Shown here: piece after piece, positions 24,731 through 36,536 of the stretch
How the letters are laid out: every line of letters starts with the position of its first letter
How positions within the stretch are numbered: position 1 is the stretch's first letter
Source of the DNA: Zychaea mexicana
Taxonomy: Eukaryota; Mucoromycota; Mucoromycetes; Mucorales; Lichtheimiaceae
DNA: 64,000 nucleotides
NCBI RefSeq assembly: GCF_025766255.1
Contig: NW_026516665.1
Coordinates: 496,001 to 560,000, forward strand
Reading direction: 5' to 3'
Notes under the pieces: model-generated
Databases searched by the model: none
The model's input: only the letters and a program-made list of their open reading frames with translations
Told to the model about the DNA's origin: nothing
Translations under genes and position numbers: made by a program

Positions 24731-27545
24731 ATGAACGGCAGCCCAATTCCATCTGCTACGAGCGCATCGCCAAACCATAACGGTTCATCCTTGATGAACA
24801 TTGACGGCAAAAGAATCTTGTGCACCGCCGATGTTCGAGGTAAATCTTTTGGCAAAGGAAAGAAAGCACTCTTTGTCAACAGATCCTTCTATTCTCTTTG
24901 ACACACATTCAAAAAAAAGCATACCATGTACTCATGTCGGCTGCCGATATCTAGGCAATATCTCTCAACTAAACGTACTTGCGCGTGAAGCAAACGCGGA
25001 CTACATTATCCACACTGGCGACTTTGGATTTTACGGTGAGAAGCGGGCAATCTGATTTGACGGGCGAAATAGACACGCGATATTATATTTTTCTTTTAAT
25101 GACTTTCTCTGTTTTAACAGACCGATCCAGTCTCGACCGTATCAGTGACAGGTAAGAAAAAGTGGGGGCTTTCTGCTCCCCCCAGATGTGTATATATACG
25201 TTGGTTATCTGGCAAGGGATACACAGAAGAGCGTGACAACAGCTCTCTCTGTGTGTTCCTCTCTATTTCCATCTTTTCCAACCGCCAGATAGACTAAACC
25301 AAAATGATGAAATGTAGAACATTAAAGCATTTGGTGCAGTACAGCACATTGATTCCTCCAACCGTGCGCAAGCGACTGAATGGTTCGCCGATCGAACAGG
25401 TGCGGCCGACCATCGAACAATCGCCACAGCCCTTCTTGTCCGAGTTTCCCGAATTCTTGGGCGGCAAAAAGACATTGGAAGTGCCTGTTTATGCAGTATG
25501 GGGTGCTTGTGAAGACGTCGCTGTGCTAGAGCGTTTCCGATCAGGCGAATACAGGATTCCCAACCTTTATATCCTTGATGAAGCAACAACATACCTTTTG
25601 GAAGTGGGTGGCATCAGCTTGCGCTTGTTTGGTCTGGGAGGTGCTGTGGTGCAGCATAAACTTTTCGATAATGGCGAAGGTTAGATTGATTTTTTGTTGG
25701 CTTTCGAGCACACCCAGGAACCCGTTGGTAGGAGGAGCAGGAGTATCGTAGAAGAGGGGGTGTTGTTACTCATGAATCGGATGTTTGTTTTGCTTGTAAA
25801 TAGGATCGGATACCATTGCTGGAGGATCCGGAACCATGTGGACAACAGCATTACAGATCGGTGAATTGGTGGAGACAGCAAATGAGGTACATATACATTG
25901 GACTTGTCTAGAAAAGAACAGCAACATGTACAAACAAACTGGATGCTCATGTGTGTGTGTGTGTGTGTGTGTATGAATGTGTGGTGTGCCTTAGGTGTAT
26001 GATCAAACCGAGATCAGAGTATTAGTTACCCATGCCAGTCCGGGCCGCGAAGGATTACTGGCACAACTCGCGCTTGTTTTGCGGGTAAGCATACAATGCA
26101 ACCTCGAGATACGCTTTGTGATACTCATCAAATGGGGTCCTGCTATGTAGGCCGATTTCACCATATCAGCCGGATTGCATTTTCGCTACGGCATTTCGTA
26201 TAACGAGTTTGCGTGCCAACCGGATCAGGAACATTATCGCGAACGATTGTATCAGTCCCAGCAAGGCTTTATGCAGCTATGGGACGCTATCAAGGCACAA
26301 GTGGAAAACCATGTAGAGTATGTGTTGTACAGCTTTGTTGCGCTACTATCTGTGTGTGTGTGTGTTTTGGCGGGGTGGCACTTGAAACCGGAAGGAGGCA
26401 TGAAACTGGGAAGCAGGGGATCCAATTTTTTTTTTAATTTTGACGCAAACGGCACTCTGTCTATATGCTAATCCACGAACACCACTGGAAAAACAACCCC
26501 TCCCAGTGTTCGTCAAGCTGCTCTTTTGAAGAACGCACTTACTGTTGTCAATCGTTTGCCACCATCGCGAAATGCAGGCCAACCGGATATGCCTGTATCA
26601 TACACAGCATCATCGCTGGCGAACGACGAACAAGCGTTCAAAAACATGTGGAACTTTAATTTACCCGACGCAGCATTTGGCTGGCTTGTTCTGGATGTCA
26701 GCCAAGGCCGTGTCAGTGCGGAAACCCGATCCCAAGGGTTTAACTTTTCGTACAGAAAAGGCAACGCACAGCAAGTACAGGCTGGCCAGACATCGTCACC
26801 TGCCATGTCAACGACAGGTGTCGTGCCACCATCCGCTAACCCCATGACGTATACCGAAAAGCCTAATCAATATCGGCCCAATGATTGGCAACAACAGCAG
26901 CAGCAGCAGCAGCCGATGGACGCTAATACCAACAGTGATGGAGATTGGAAAGACAATGGAAGCTCAAAGGATGAAAAATTCAACAGCGGCAACAACAGTG
27001 TAAGAAACTCCAAACGAATGAGCATGGTTTGTATTCCCTTGGTTTTCTACTGTTTAATCATCCCAGAGTGTCGGTCTGTGGAGCTTTACTGACATCTCCT
27101 TGCTACCCTAGCAACGAAGCCCATACGCTATCTATGTGGGTGGCTTGACAAACAACAATGTAAACGAAGATGATATCAGGGAATTCTTTGGCGCTGACAA
27201 GGTAAACACAGACGGACCCCGAGAGTAACAGTCGTCAAATCAAAACAGACAAGGAGTCAAAGGAGGGAGATATTAAACTTGGAAAGTTACTAGATCACAG
27301 GCGTAAGGTTCCCGCTTGACCAGATGACACAACAGCCAAAATCACACTGCTATGTGGACTTGGTTGATCCCATAGCCTTAGAAGGGGCACTTCAGAAGAG
27401 CGGTGACATTCTTAAAGGCAACAAGCTTATCGTAAACAGACCCAATGCCCCGGACGGACGAAACCGCGGTGGGCGGAACGGAAGAGGCCGTAGCTACCGT
27501 GGCGGCCGAGGCAATCGAGACTCGATCCAACCTGGCGACATCTAG
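24731..27545 (+). CDS. Calcineurin-like phosphoesterase/DUF2433 protein with C-terminal RRM
   Basis: Ten coding exons: 24731-24839, 24955-25035, 25121-25151, 25318-25679, 25804-25886, 25995-26084, 26151-26317, 26507-27026, 27112-27201 and 27294-27545, giving 594 aa. The N-terminal half has a metallophosphoesterase layout: [27 protein letters not shown] followed by [16 protein letters not shown], and [17 protein letters not shown]. It continues with the conserved fungal region typed DUF2433. The C-terminal part is an RNA recognition motif (YAIYVGGL, then [10 protein letters not shown]) with an Arg/Gly-rich tail. A polyQ run and a low-complexity linker separate the halves. The usual first metal-binding motif DxH appears here as DVR, so catalysis is uncertain. 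The likely role is an RNA-associated protein; the substrate is unknown. Confidence 0.85.
25949..25973. repeat. (TG)n microsatellite in an intron
   Basis: A TG run in intron 5 (25887-25994) of the phosphoesterase-RRM gene. Confidence 0.85.
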
Positions 27546-28035
27546 TCCTCAAACCAACAAGCTTTATCTTCTTCTTCTTCTTCCGTACTATCATCAACAT
27601 CCTCTCATGTGTAAATGTCTTTTCCTCACCGATATTCTACTTGTGCTGTGTGCCGTCTTCTTCACCCAGCTGTCTCTTTTATTCCACGCACCCCCTCTTT
27701 TCCCTCTTACTCCCCGCAAAAACAAAGTTGATAACCCAAAAAAAAAAAAGAGAGAATCCCAAGGCTTTAACTATTTAAGGGACCTGAAACAAATGCTGTT
27801 AATTTGTTTTTTTTTTGCCTCCTTCCTCAAATGTGTGTATGCTGTGTGGACAACGATAGTCAGCGATACGATGCGTCGTCTAATGTAATGTAAGGTGCAG
27901 GTGACCCCAAATCAACAGGTGTCGAATATGTTTCATACACAAAAGCTTTTATAGTCTTCCACTTTCATTTCCATTCTTTTCTTTCTCTCTTTTTTCTTTT
28001 CATTTGATAACTAACATAACCACTAGAAAACAACA
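27546..28035. other. Intergenic region upstream of PEP4
   Basis: Tandem spacing of about 490 nt, CT-rich close to the PEP4 start (27960-28000). It holds the 3' UTR of the phosphoesterase gene and the PEP4 promoter. No clear TATA box. Confidence 0.5.
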
Positions 28036-29591
<1,556 letters not shown>

Positions 29592-29666
29592 TAAGATGGT
29601 GTTGAGTGACATGAACAAATAAATGAACAACATGAAATTGATGGTGATTTTATGGTATATCAAACG

Positions 29667-31043
29667 TTACATCTTTTCAAAAGCAAATGCCAAGTACACC
29701 CCTACGTCATTTAACAGGCTCTAGCGTTAGATATAATTTTCCCACTTTCTGTAGTGTTGATATGTAAAAATAAACTTACGTGCTGCTTCCCACTCTTCCT
29801 CACTCATTTCGGATTGACTGCCACCCACAACACCAATCTTCTGAAGTAACCATCCAAATTCCTTATCTCGTGCTGCATCCCTGTACAGTTCATGAAAGTT
29901 TTGCTTGAATGTCAACTTGAGTCCATATGACTTGGCCAATCTGAACAACAAAAAAGTTCTCCGTTTAGACCCGAAAATTTCATCCATCTCTCTTTCTCTA
30001 AATGTGTAATATATATATATGTATGTATGTTTACCGTTCAAATGTGGGCCAATGGACAAGATACTCGGGACAATCCACCGCATCCTCTAGATGAAACATA
30101 TACTTGCACCCAAACTTGCTGAAGCCCGTTTCCTTGTTTTCGTCTTGGATCGTGTCCTCAAAATCAATATGATAGATGGAGTTGCCAAACTTGTTCACTC
30201 CCTTGGGTTGCTCTCGTACGCGTTTGACGATCCAATTGGCATCAGGCATAGTGCCTATGAAGCGTCCGCCGGAACGTAAACGAGTAGACACGTTCTCGAG
30301 CATGGTTCGTGCTTTTTCTTCGGTTTCAAATGCATAGTGAAGACAGAATTGCATAGATACGGCATCAAACCCAATGCTTCGGTGTAGTTTAGGCGCAATC
30401 AATTCCTATAGAAATATCAATGTCAGTGCCTGTTTGTTGTTATATGCCTTCTTTCTTCAAGCTATACCTTGTAGCAATCCATAGCATAGAATTCAGCAGT
30501 GAAGCTCTTGGTCCTTAACGTACGATACCGTTTCTGCATTTGCTCGAGTGAAACGTGTGCCACGTCTAACATATACACCATATTAGTCTCCTGTAACTCC
30601 AAAACCAAACCTTGGCGTGCACTGCAACGAGTGTACAAAGACGAAGAAAAAAAAATGCAATAACCTGCAGCAACAAGGTGATGAATGCGTGCCTTGGCAA
30701 ATTTGTTCAGATCACCTCCTTTGCCGCATCCCATGTCAAACACGGTATCTCGTTGGCGCACATGACGTTGGATGAGAACGCTCTTGATCCAGTTGTTGAA
30801 ACTGCGTAGCCGGATAATTTTGGATTCTTTACGCTTTTCCACGCCGACGTCAGGTCGATCATTGTAGTGCTTAGCCACGAGATGGGCACTTTTTGCGGCA
30901 TCGGTGCGGGTGTGTGTTCGGCTGACCTTGTTTGAATCGCGATCTTCATGAAAAGATCGTTTTTTATTGTTGTAACTGTTGTTGTAATTGTTTGGTACTT
31001 GATGACTATTGTCGTCATCCTCATAAGGACGTTTTCGTTCCAT
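29667..31043 (-). CDS. ABD1: mRNA cap guanine-N7 methyltransferase
   Basis: Five coding exons on the minus strand: 31043-30665, 30565-30468, 30405-30035, 29940-29780 and 29701-29667, giving 347 aa. It transfers a methyl group from S-adenosylmethionine to the guanine cap of nascent mRNA in the nucleus. The SAM-binding motif is FDMGCGKGGDLNKFAKA (about residues 100-116). Further family marks are SLEQMQKRY, FDAVSMQFCLHYAFE, RLRSGGRFIGTMPDANWI and KFGNSIYHIDF. The tail EEEWEAARVYLAFAFEKM needs the last 35-nt exon. The first 50 residues are Asn-rich and disordered, as is usual. The gene is convergent with PEP4; their stops are only about 75 nt apart, so the 3' UTRs probably overlap. Confidence 0.95.
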
Positions 31044-31431
31044 TATTATTATTTATGTTTTAACGTTTAATATAAAAAAAAAAAGAAAAGAATGATTTAT
31101 AGGAGACGCTCGGAGGGTTTAAAGAGAAAGGAGTGAAGGAGTCGGTCACACACGGAAGGGAAAAAAAAAAGAGAGCTCAATGCGCTCCCCACTTCTTATT
31201 TTTGTGCTACATGCTGTTTACTTTTGGCAAATTACGACCGCTTTGACCAAGTGGTTTACCATGTACTTTAAGCTTTAGTTATTAAATAGGGCACGACAAG
31301 ATCATAGAGAGAAAAAGGGAGAATGTAATGGTAGTGTGTAAGTATATGTATAGGATGTAATGGTACAGAAAAGTCTGAGAAGAGAACTAAAGTATAGTAT
31401 AGCATAGAATAACGAGCTTGTTTCTTATTGT
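31044..31431. other. Intergenic region, cap methyltransferase promoter
   Basis: AT-rich with A runs. It contains the 5' flank of ABD1 and the 3' UTR of the CYSTM gene. No extra gene. Confidence 0.5.
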
Positions 31432-31778
31432 TTAGCACAATGCATCCAAGGTACAGCAGAGACAGCATGCGGCCAAACTACAAGGTAATAATTTCCGTCG
31501 TCAATGTAAGAGTGAGTACGGCTGTGACTTGTTGATTGCAAAGAAGTATAAAGTGCTCTCGCTCTCTCTCTTTCTTTATCTGCTTACCAGCCCATACACA
31601 ATCCATCAGCACCACCACGATCCTGTTGTGGTTGTTGAACATAGACCTGTTGGGGAGGTGGCTGTGGTTGGTAGTACTGTTGCTGCTGTTGTGGGTAATA
31701 GCTCTGGTTCTGTGGAGGAGGATAGTAGCTTGGGTTTGGTGGAGGTGGGTATTGGTACTGCTGCTGGCCCTTATCCAT
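31432..31778 (-). CDS. CYSTM-type Tyr/Pro-rich mini-protein
   Basis: Two coding exons on the minus strand: 31778-31588 and 31477-31432, giving 78 aa. The N-terminal two thirds are Tyr-Pro-Gln repeats (YPPPPNPSYYPPP). The C-terminus carries the cysteine-rich module LCMGCLAACCLCCTLDALC, the pattern of CYSTM proteins, which insert a short Cys-rich helix into membranes and are often stress related. The TG/T codon split across the intron recreates the first Cys of the CLAACC stretch. A TATAAATA box lies about 95 nt upstream, with a TCACGTGA palindrome just beyond. The exact role is unknown. Confidence 0.85.
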
Positions 31779-31872
31779 TGTTCAAGGTTGTGTTTTTTTT
31801 GTGGATCGGACAAAGAACTTTTGGAAAAAGAAAAAGGAGAAAAGAGGGGAGAACTTGGAACCTGCAAAGTGC

Positions 31873-31880
31873 TATTTATA
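31873..31880 (-). promoter_or_regulatory. TATA box of the CYSTM gene
   Basis: Minus-strand TATAAATA, 95 nt upstream of the ATG at 31778. Confidence 0.6.
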
Positions 31881-31892
31881 CAGCAAAGGAGC

Positions 31893-31901
31893 GTCACGTG
31901 A
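31893..31901. promoter_or_regulatory. TCACGTGA palindrome upstream of the CYSTM gene
   Basis: An E-box of the Cbf1/MITF-TFE class (TCACGTGA), about 115 nt upstream of the CYSTM start and just beyond its TATA box. This type of site is bound by bHLH factors in fungi; regulation here is inference. Confidence 0.45.
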
Positions 31902-32935
31902 ACCACACGCCATTCGTCGTCGTTTTGTCGCTGAACAATTCTAGAAAAAGCCAAGATGTGTTGCTTAGAAGCCTTCTCTCTTTTTCCACTCAATTTCTTG
32001 GCACTGACATCTGAGACATTTAACAAGCCTTTATGATATTGAGCGGATCTTTATATTCTTTGATGGACACATCAACTCATTAGGTAAAATGCACTGTTTC
32101 TCTCTCTGAGATAAAGTAATACGGAAGATATATAACCTTCTTATAGCACCGTACGACCTTATGATCGAACCCTCTTTGGTCGTTTCTTTGATTTCTGATC
32201 GTTTTGTTTTTTTTCGCCGTTTTGTTCGCCCACGAACTCGTGAGCGAGTGAAGCTCCAACGAGAACACTTCCATGACGATGTGCGCTGAGTACTATGATA
32301 TCCATCATGGATACCTCCATCGCCAAATACTATAGTGTAATGATGTGTGTTTCCAGGATATGAAATATCATCAATCTGTTGCCACTGGTCGCGGTACGGT
32401 ACTATCATACACTAATATGGACATATGATAATAGGTATGATATGAGAGTACAAAAAGAAGTTGCTCAGCGCTTCCCTGATATTTGAGGCTGTAGACAAAG
32501 AAGCACATTGCGCGTTTACATGTTCGTTGATTGAAGCCACAATGGACGCTCTGGAGCAGCGACAGGATCATACATGTGTAGTGTATTAGAAAATGACAGA
32601 TATTTAAGAGCCTTCTTTTTTTTGTTGTTGTTGTTGTTGTTGTTTTCGAGCTTATCATTGATAAGCATTCTGACCACATTAATGCTATGTAGCAAAGAAT
32701 GCTAGCAAAAAGTTAATAGCACCTATCGGTAATCTCACTCTGATCTTTGTGGTTTTACTCCACAAACGAGGAAAATCAAATTGATTTGTTCGGTAAAACT
32801 TATGCCGTTCCCTCCCAAATCTGCCTCTCTGATTGGGCAACGTGGCGCCTGAAACCAGTAATGATAGATTCCCCAACCTGCGAGCAACACTTCTCTTCTT
32901 TTCTTTTCCTTTTAAACAGAATAAAAAAAGTAATA
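31902..32935. other. Divergent intergenic region
   Basis: About 1 kb between the CYSTM gene and the HERP-like gene. Minus-strand frames at 32031-32408 and 32371-32679 have no domain and no consistent splicing. A (TTG)n run sits near 32622-32644. Confidence 0.45.
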
Positions 32936-34571
32936 ATGGATGGTTCATTAACAATACAAGTTCGCTCACCATCCATGAGCGAGACATTGACGCTAACTAC
33001 AGAACGAAATGCGTCGGTGCGCTCGCTTAAACGACTCATTCATACGGTTCATCCAAAGAAGCCTAGCATAAACGATCAACGTATAATTTTTGGAGGCAAG
33101 CTCTTGAACGATGCAGATACTTTGAGTCGAATACTTGAAAAGGTACATCTTTCGACGTGAACATCCAAGGGAACTAGGGAAGCAAGAGACCATTTATGAA
33201 CATGTTGTTACTTTTTAGACCAATGTCGATTCCATTCCAACTTTTCACTTGGTTGTTAAACCGACGCCCGTTGCTGCTACTACTGACACCACCACTACCA
33301 CGAATCCTTTGCCCTCATCGTCATTGAACCATCGTAACATTTATAACAGTAATTATAACACCATTAATACGCAGGCTGTGCCTCTACGACCATCTACTAC
33401 TTCTGCTCCTCCACAACCAACGGCAGACGAACAACCAATACAGCGAGCTACAGCGACGTCTTCTTACTCACAGCCACTACCACAGCAACAGCAACAACAG
33501 CAACAAGCCATGGCTGGCTATCCGCCCGTCTTGCCCGGAGGCTATCAAGTTATTGCGCTAAAGTAAGGGCTTGTTTTTTCTTCCATTATTCTTGGGACAC
33601 TATATCGATTGAGCATAATTTCCTTATAACTCCTCTTTCTCTGTTTCTCACCACAGCGGCCAGTATTACCTTGCACCTGTGCTTGTACCCGCTTTTGCAC
33701 CACAACAACCATCATTATCTCCCGCATCACAACAAGCGTCCCAATCATATACGTCCACACCATTATTCAACCAGCATCAGCAACAACAGTTCCAATACCC
33801 CCGAGCACCAGCAGCAGCACAACCTGTGCCACAACCACAACAACAGCAACAACAACAACAACAAGCGGGCGATCGTCCTCCTGTATTCGTTCATGCTCAG
33901 AACCAAGTACAACGCGCAACATCCGTGTGGCTGGCATTAAAGCTTATTTTTATCCTGTTTATTCTTTGTCAAGATGCAAGTTTGGAACGAATTTTGTTTT
34001 TCCATGTCGTGGCGTTCATTTTCTTCCTTTATCAAACTGGACGGTTGCGCTTTGTTATCCAACGAGTGCGTGCTGAAGATTTGAATCGACCGCAACAGCA
34101 GCAGCAACAACAGCAACAACAACAACAACCTCAGCCTGTTCCTGCTGCTGCTGCTGCTGCTCCTCATCAACATCATCACCACAACCCTCCTCCTCCAGCA
34201 CGTCCGTCCGCCGAAAGCGCACCTTCTACACCTCAACCTGGCACTGAACAACGACAGCCACAGCCACAGCATCAACAGGGACAAGGCGCTTCGGCTTCGT
34301 CGGGATCATCCAATGCAGCTACTCGAGATCAACAACAACAACAACAACAACCGGCAACGTTACTTGCGACTTTAAAGCGTGGCGCATATACCTTTGTTGC
34401 ATCGTTGTGGCCGAATTATGGACATGATGCGCGTCTTGCTCAAGCGTTGGATAATGGTCAAAATGATGCGGTAAGTTTTTGTTTCAACCAAGGAGGAAGG
34501 CGCTTCTCTCTCTCTCTCCAAATGTTTTACTAATCGTTTACTTTATTCTACGTTAGTGGGAAGGATTCTAA
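32936..34571 (+). CDS. HERP/Usa1-like ERAD membrane protein with N-terminal ubiquitin-like domain
   Basis: Four coding exons: 32936-33142, 33219-33562, 33657-34470 and 34557-34571, giving 459 aa. Residues 1-70 are a ubiquitin-like domain (SMSETLTLTTERNASVRSLK, then DQRIIFGGKLLNDADTLSRI). A long Thr/Pro/Gln-rich linker leads to a membrane hairpin at about residues 274-320 (WLALKLIFILFILC and FFHVVAFIFFLYQ). Another polyQ/Pro-rich stretch precedes the C-terminal ATLKRGAYTFVASLWPNY segment. A UBL followed by a membrane hairpin is the layout of HERP and yeast Usa1, scaffolds of the Hrd1 ubiquitin-ligase complex in ER-associated degradation. The last exon encodes only WEGF and the stop. HERP-family assignment is by architecture; another UBL membrane protein is possible. 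Confidence 0.8.
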
Positions 34572-34977
34572 GGCTATTGCATAAAGTTCACAGATGCAAA
34601 TTTTGTCGTCTTTCTTTCTTGTACTATTCCCGCCCTTCACTCCCTTTGCTACTCATCCCTTAACCATAAAGTAATTAGAAAAAAAGAAAAGAGTGTGTAT
34701 ATGTATATACATGATCTGATCGGTTTCTCTTTTGTCTTTTTTGTTTGCTTAGTACATCTATGTCGGGCGAGTGCGTGGGTAATGCGAAATAGAGTTTTTG
34801 AGAGAGGGTGGATGGATAATATGCTTTATGGAACGTCGTAATAATAAGTATAATTGAATGCTTTGCGTGATATGAGTAGGTGTAGTGTAATATGTGTGGA
34901 AAAAGGTTCATGTCGTTGTGCCGAAAAGGAAGGTGAATGGGAGGATGGAATGAAGGAGCGAGTGGTGCTTTGTGGTG
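34572..34977. other. Convergent intergenic region
   Basis: 3' flanks of the HERP-like gene and the PTC7-like gene. AT-rich, no coding signal. Confidence 0.5.
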
Positions 34978-36536
34978 TTAGTCAGTTGTTACTGGTCGTC
35001 GTAGCCCTCGAACAAGAGTGACGATACATGTAATATCATCGATCTTTCCCCCTCGGTAATTGCTTCCGTGCGCTCGTGCATCGCGTGCCCATGGACTTAA
35101 CCGCTTTGGATCCAAGCTGTACCGCCGAGCTGCATCGGTTAAACTCTTTGCCAGCCCACGCACAGCCGCTGCCACCTCCTCATCAGGAATTGACGTTGCT
35201 GCTGCTGCTGCTGCTGCTGCCTTCGACGACGGATTGAAGATGGTTTTCATGCTTGCATTGACAAGTGACAGAGTTTCTTGTGGATACACGTTGTCAAAGT
35301 AGCCATCGGTAGCGAGTAAGATGATGTCATTGTCCTTGAGAAAAAATGTCTTTTGGTCTGCGTCCTTTGGCATGTCTGTCACAAAGTTGTCCCTATCAGG
35401 ATAGGTGTCCGGCACCACGGTCAGCTGATACCTAGAACACACACGAGAATATGATTATCATCAGCACAAATTTTTTTTTGTTCTCTCGGCTTCTCTCCCT
35501 CCGCTGGACAAGAGAGGGACTTACGGGCAATTAAAGTAGTGTTGTTGGCTTGGACTTTCATAGACGATCTTTTCATCACGAATCAGAACAAAGGCACTGT
35601 CGCCCAGGTTGACGCTGGTCATCTCACCGGTTGTCTTGCACAGGTTGAGGATACATGCCGTGCTGCTGCCTGCGGCGACTTTGCCTCCACGCCGCAGCTG
35701 ATGAAACGCAGTGTCGAGGATCTGTAATGCATGAATTGGAGGGCTCTGCTCGGCCTTCTTTGCGACGCCTGCAGCATTATTCATCAAAGTCCATGAAAAG
35801 ATGGCTGGTTGTTGTTGTTGTTACATGATGAAACAAATCGTTTTAGTAAACAGCTCCAGACTCGTACCATCACCACCGAATTAATTTATCCGAATTATTT
35901 ATGGTTACTATTATTACCTGGATCGACACCGGCTTCCGCCCAACCGCCCACACCATCAGCGACACCAAGTGCCATGCCATATGGGGTGCATGTGTGGAAA
36001 AAGGCATCTTCACCTGCATCCACGTTGCCTACTTTAGACCGCTTCCAGTACGGAAGTTTGTCTTCGTTCTGGCGTTGCTTTGCATTGCGGTTCTTTGGAT
36101 GCCATGCTGCGTGTGCTACGAACTGGAAACAATCTGTAGGCGCTTCATCGGCTTGCTTGTCATCCAGCGCGCCTCCGCTGCTGCTGTTGCTGTTGGCGTT
36201 GTTATTTTCTGTAACACTGGAGCTCGGAGGGGTTTGCTTGAAATGCACATCATTGAAAAACCGATCAAAGGTTGGTGAGGTTGATGGTGTGCCAGTCGCA
36301 GATGCGCTGTCAAACATGGTGCCCGTTTGAATAGATTGAGCATGTGGAGGTTGCTGCTGTTGCTGTTGCTGTTGTTGTTGCTGTTGCTGTTGTGATTGAG
36401 CGCTAAAAGTAAGCAATCGCTGTGCATTCACGGTGGGTCGCAAATAGGCCAGTGACGGGGTCAACAAGGGCTTTGCTGCAGACCATTGCGACAGCTGCGA
36501 AAGCGACGTTAAGCGCTGGACATATTGGCGTGCCAT
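34978..36536 (-). CDS. PTC7: PTC7-like mitochondrial PP2C protein phosphatase
   Basis: Three coding exons on the minus strand: 36536-35918, 35804-35525 and 35431-34978, giving 450 aa. The N-terminus is rich in Arg, Ser and Leu without acidic residues (MARQYVQRLTSLSQLSQW), as expected of a mitochondrial presequence. A polyQ run follows. PP2C metal-binding motifs are GEDAFF, GVADGVGGW, STACILNL, LGDSAFVLIRDEKIVY, LLATDGYFDNV and DDITCIVTLV. In yeast, Ptc7 is a Mn/Mg-dependent Ser/Thr phosphatase that activates coenzyme Q biosynthesis by dephosphorylating Coq7. An Ala run (about residues 370-380) falls between the last two motifs. The active-site aspartates look intact. Confidence 0.9.

Noticed and set aside
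31238..31262. tRNA-like 5' sequence (GACCAAGTGGTTTACC)
   Set aside because: Resembles the start of a class II tRNA, but there is no matching acceptor stem or T-loop box downstream.
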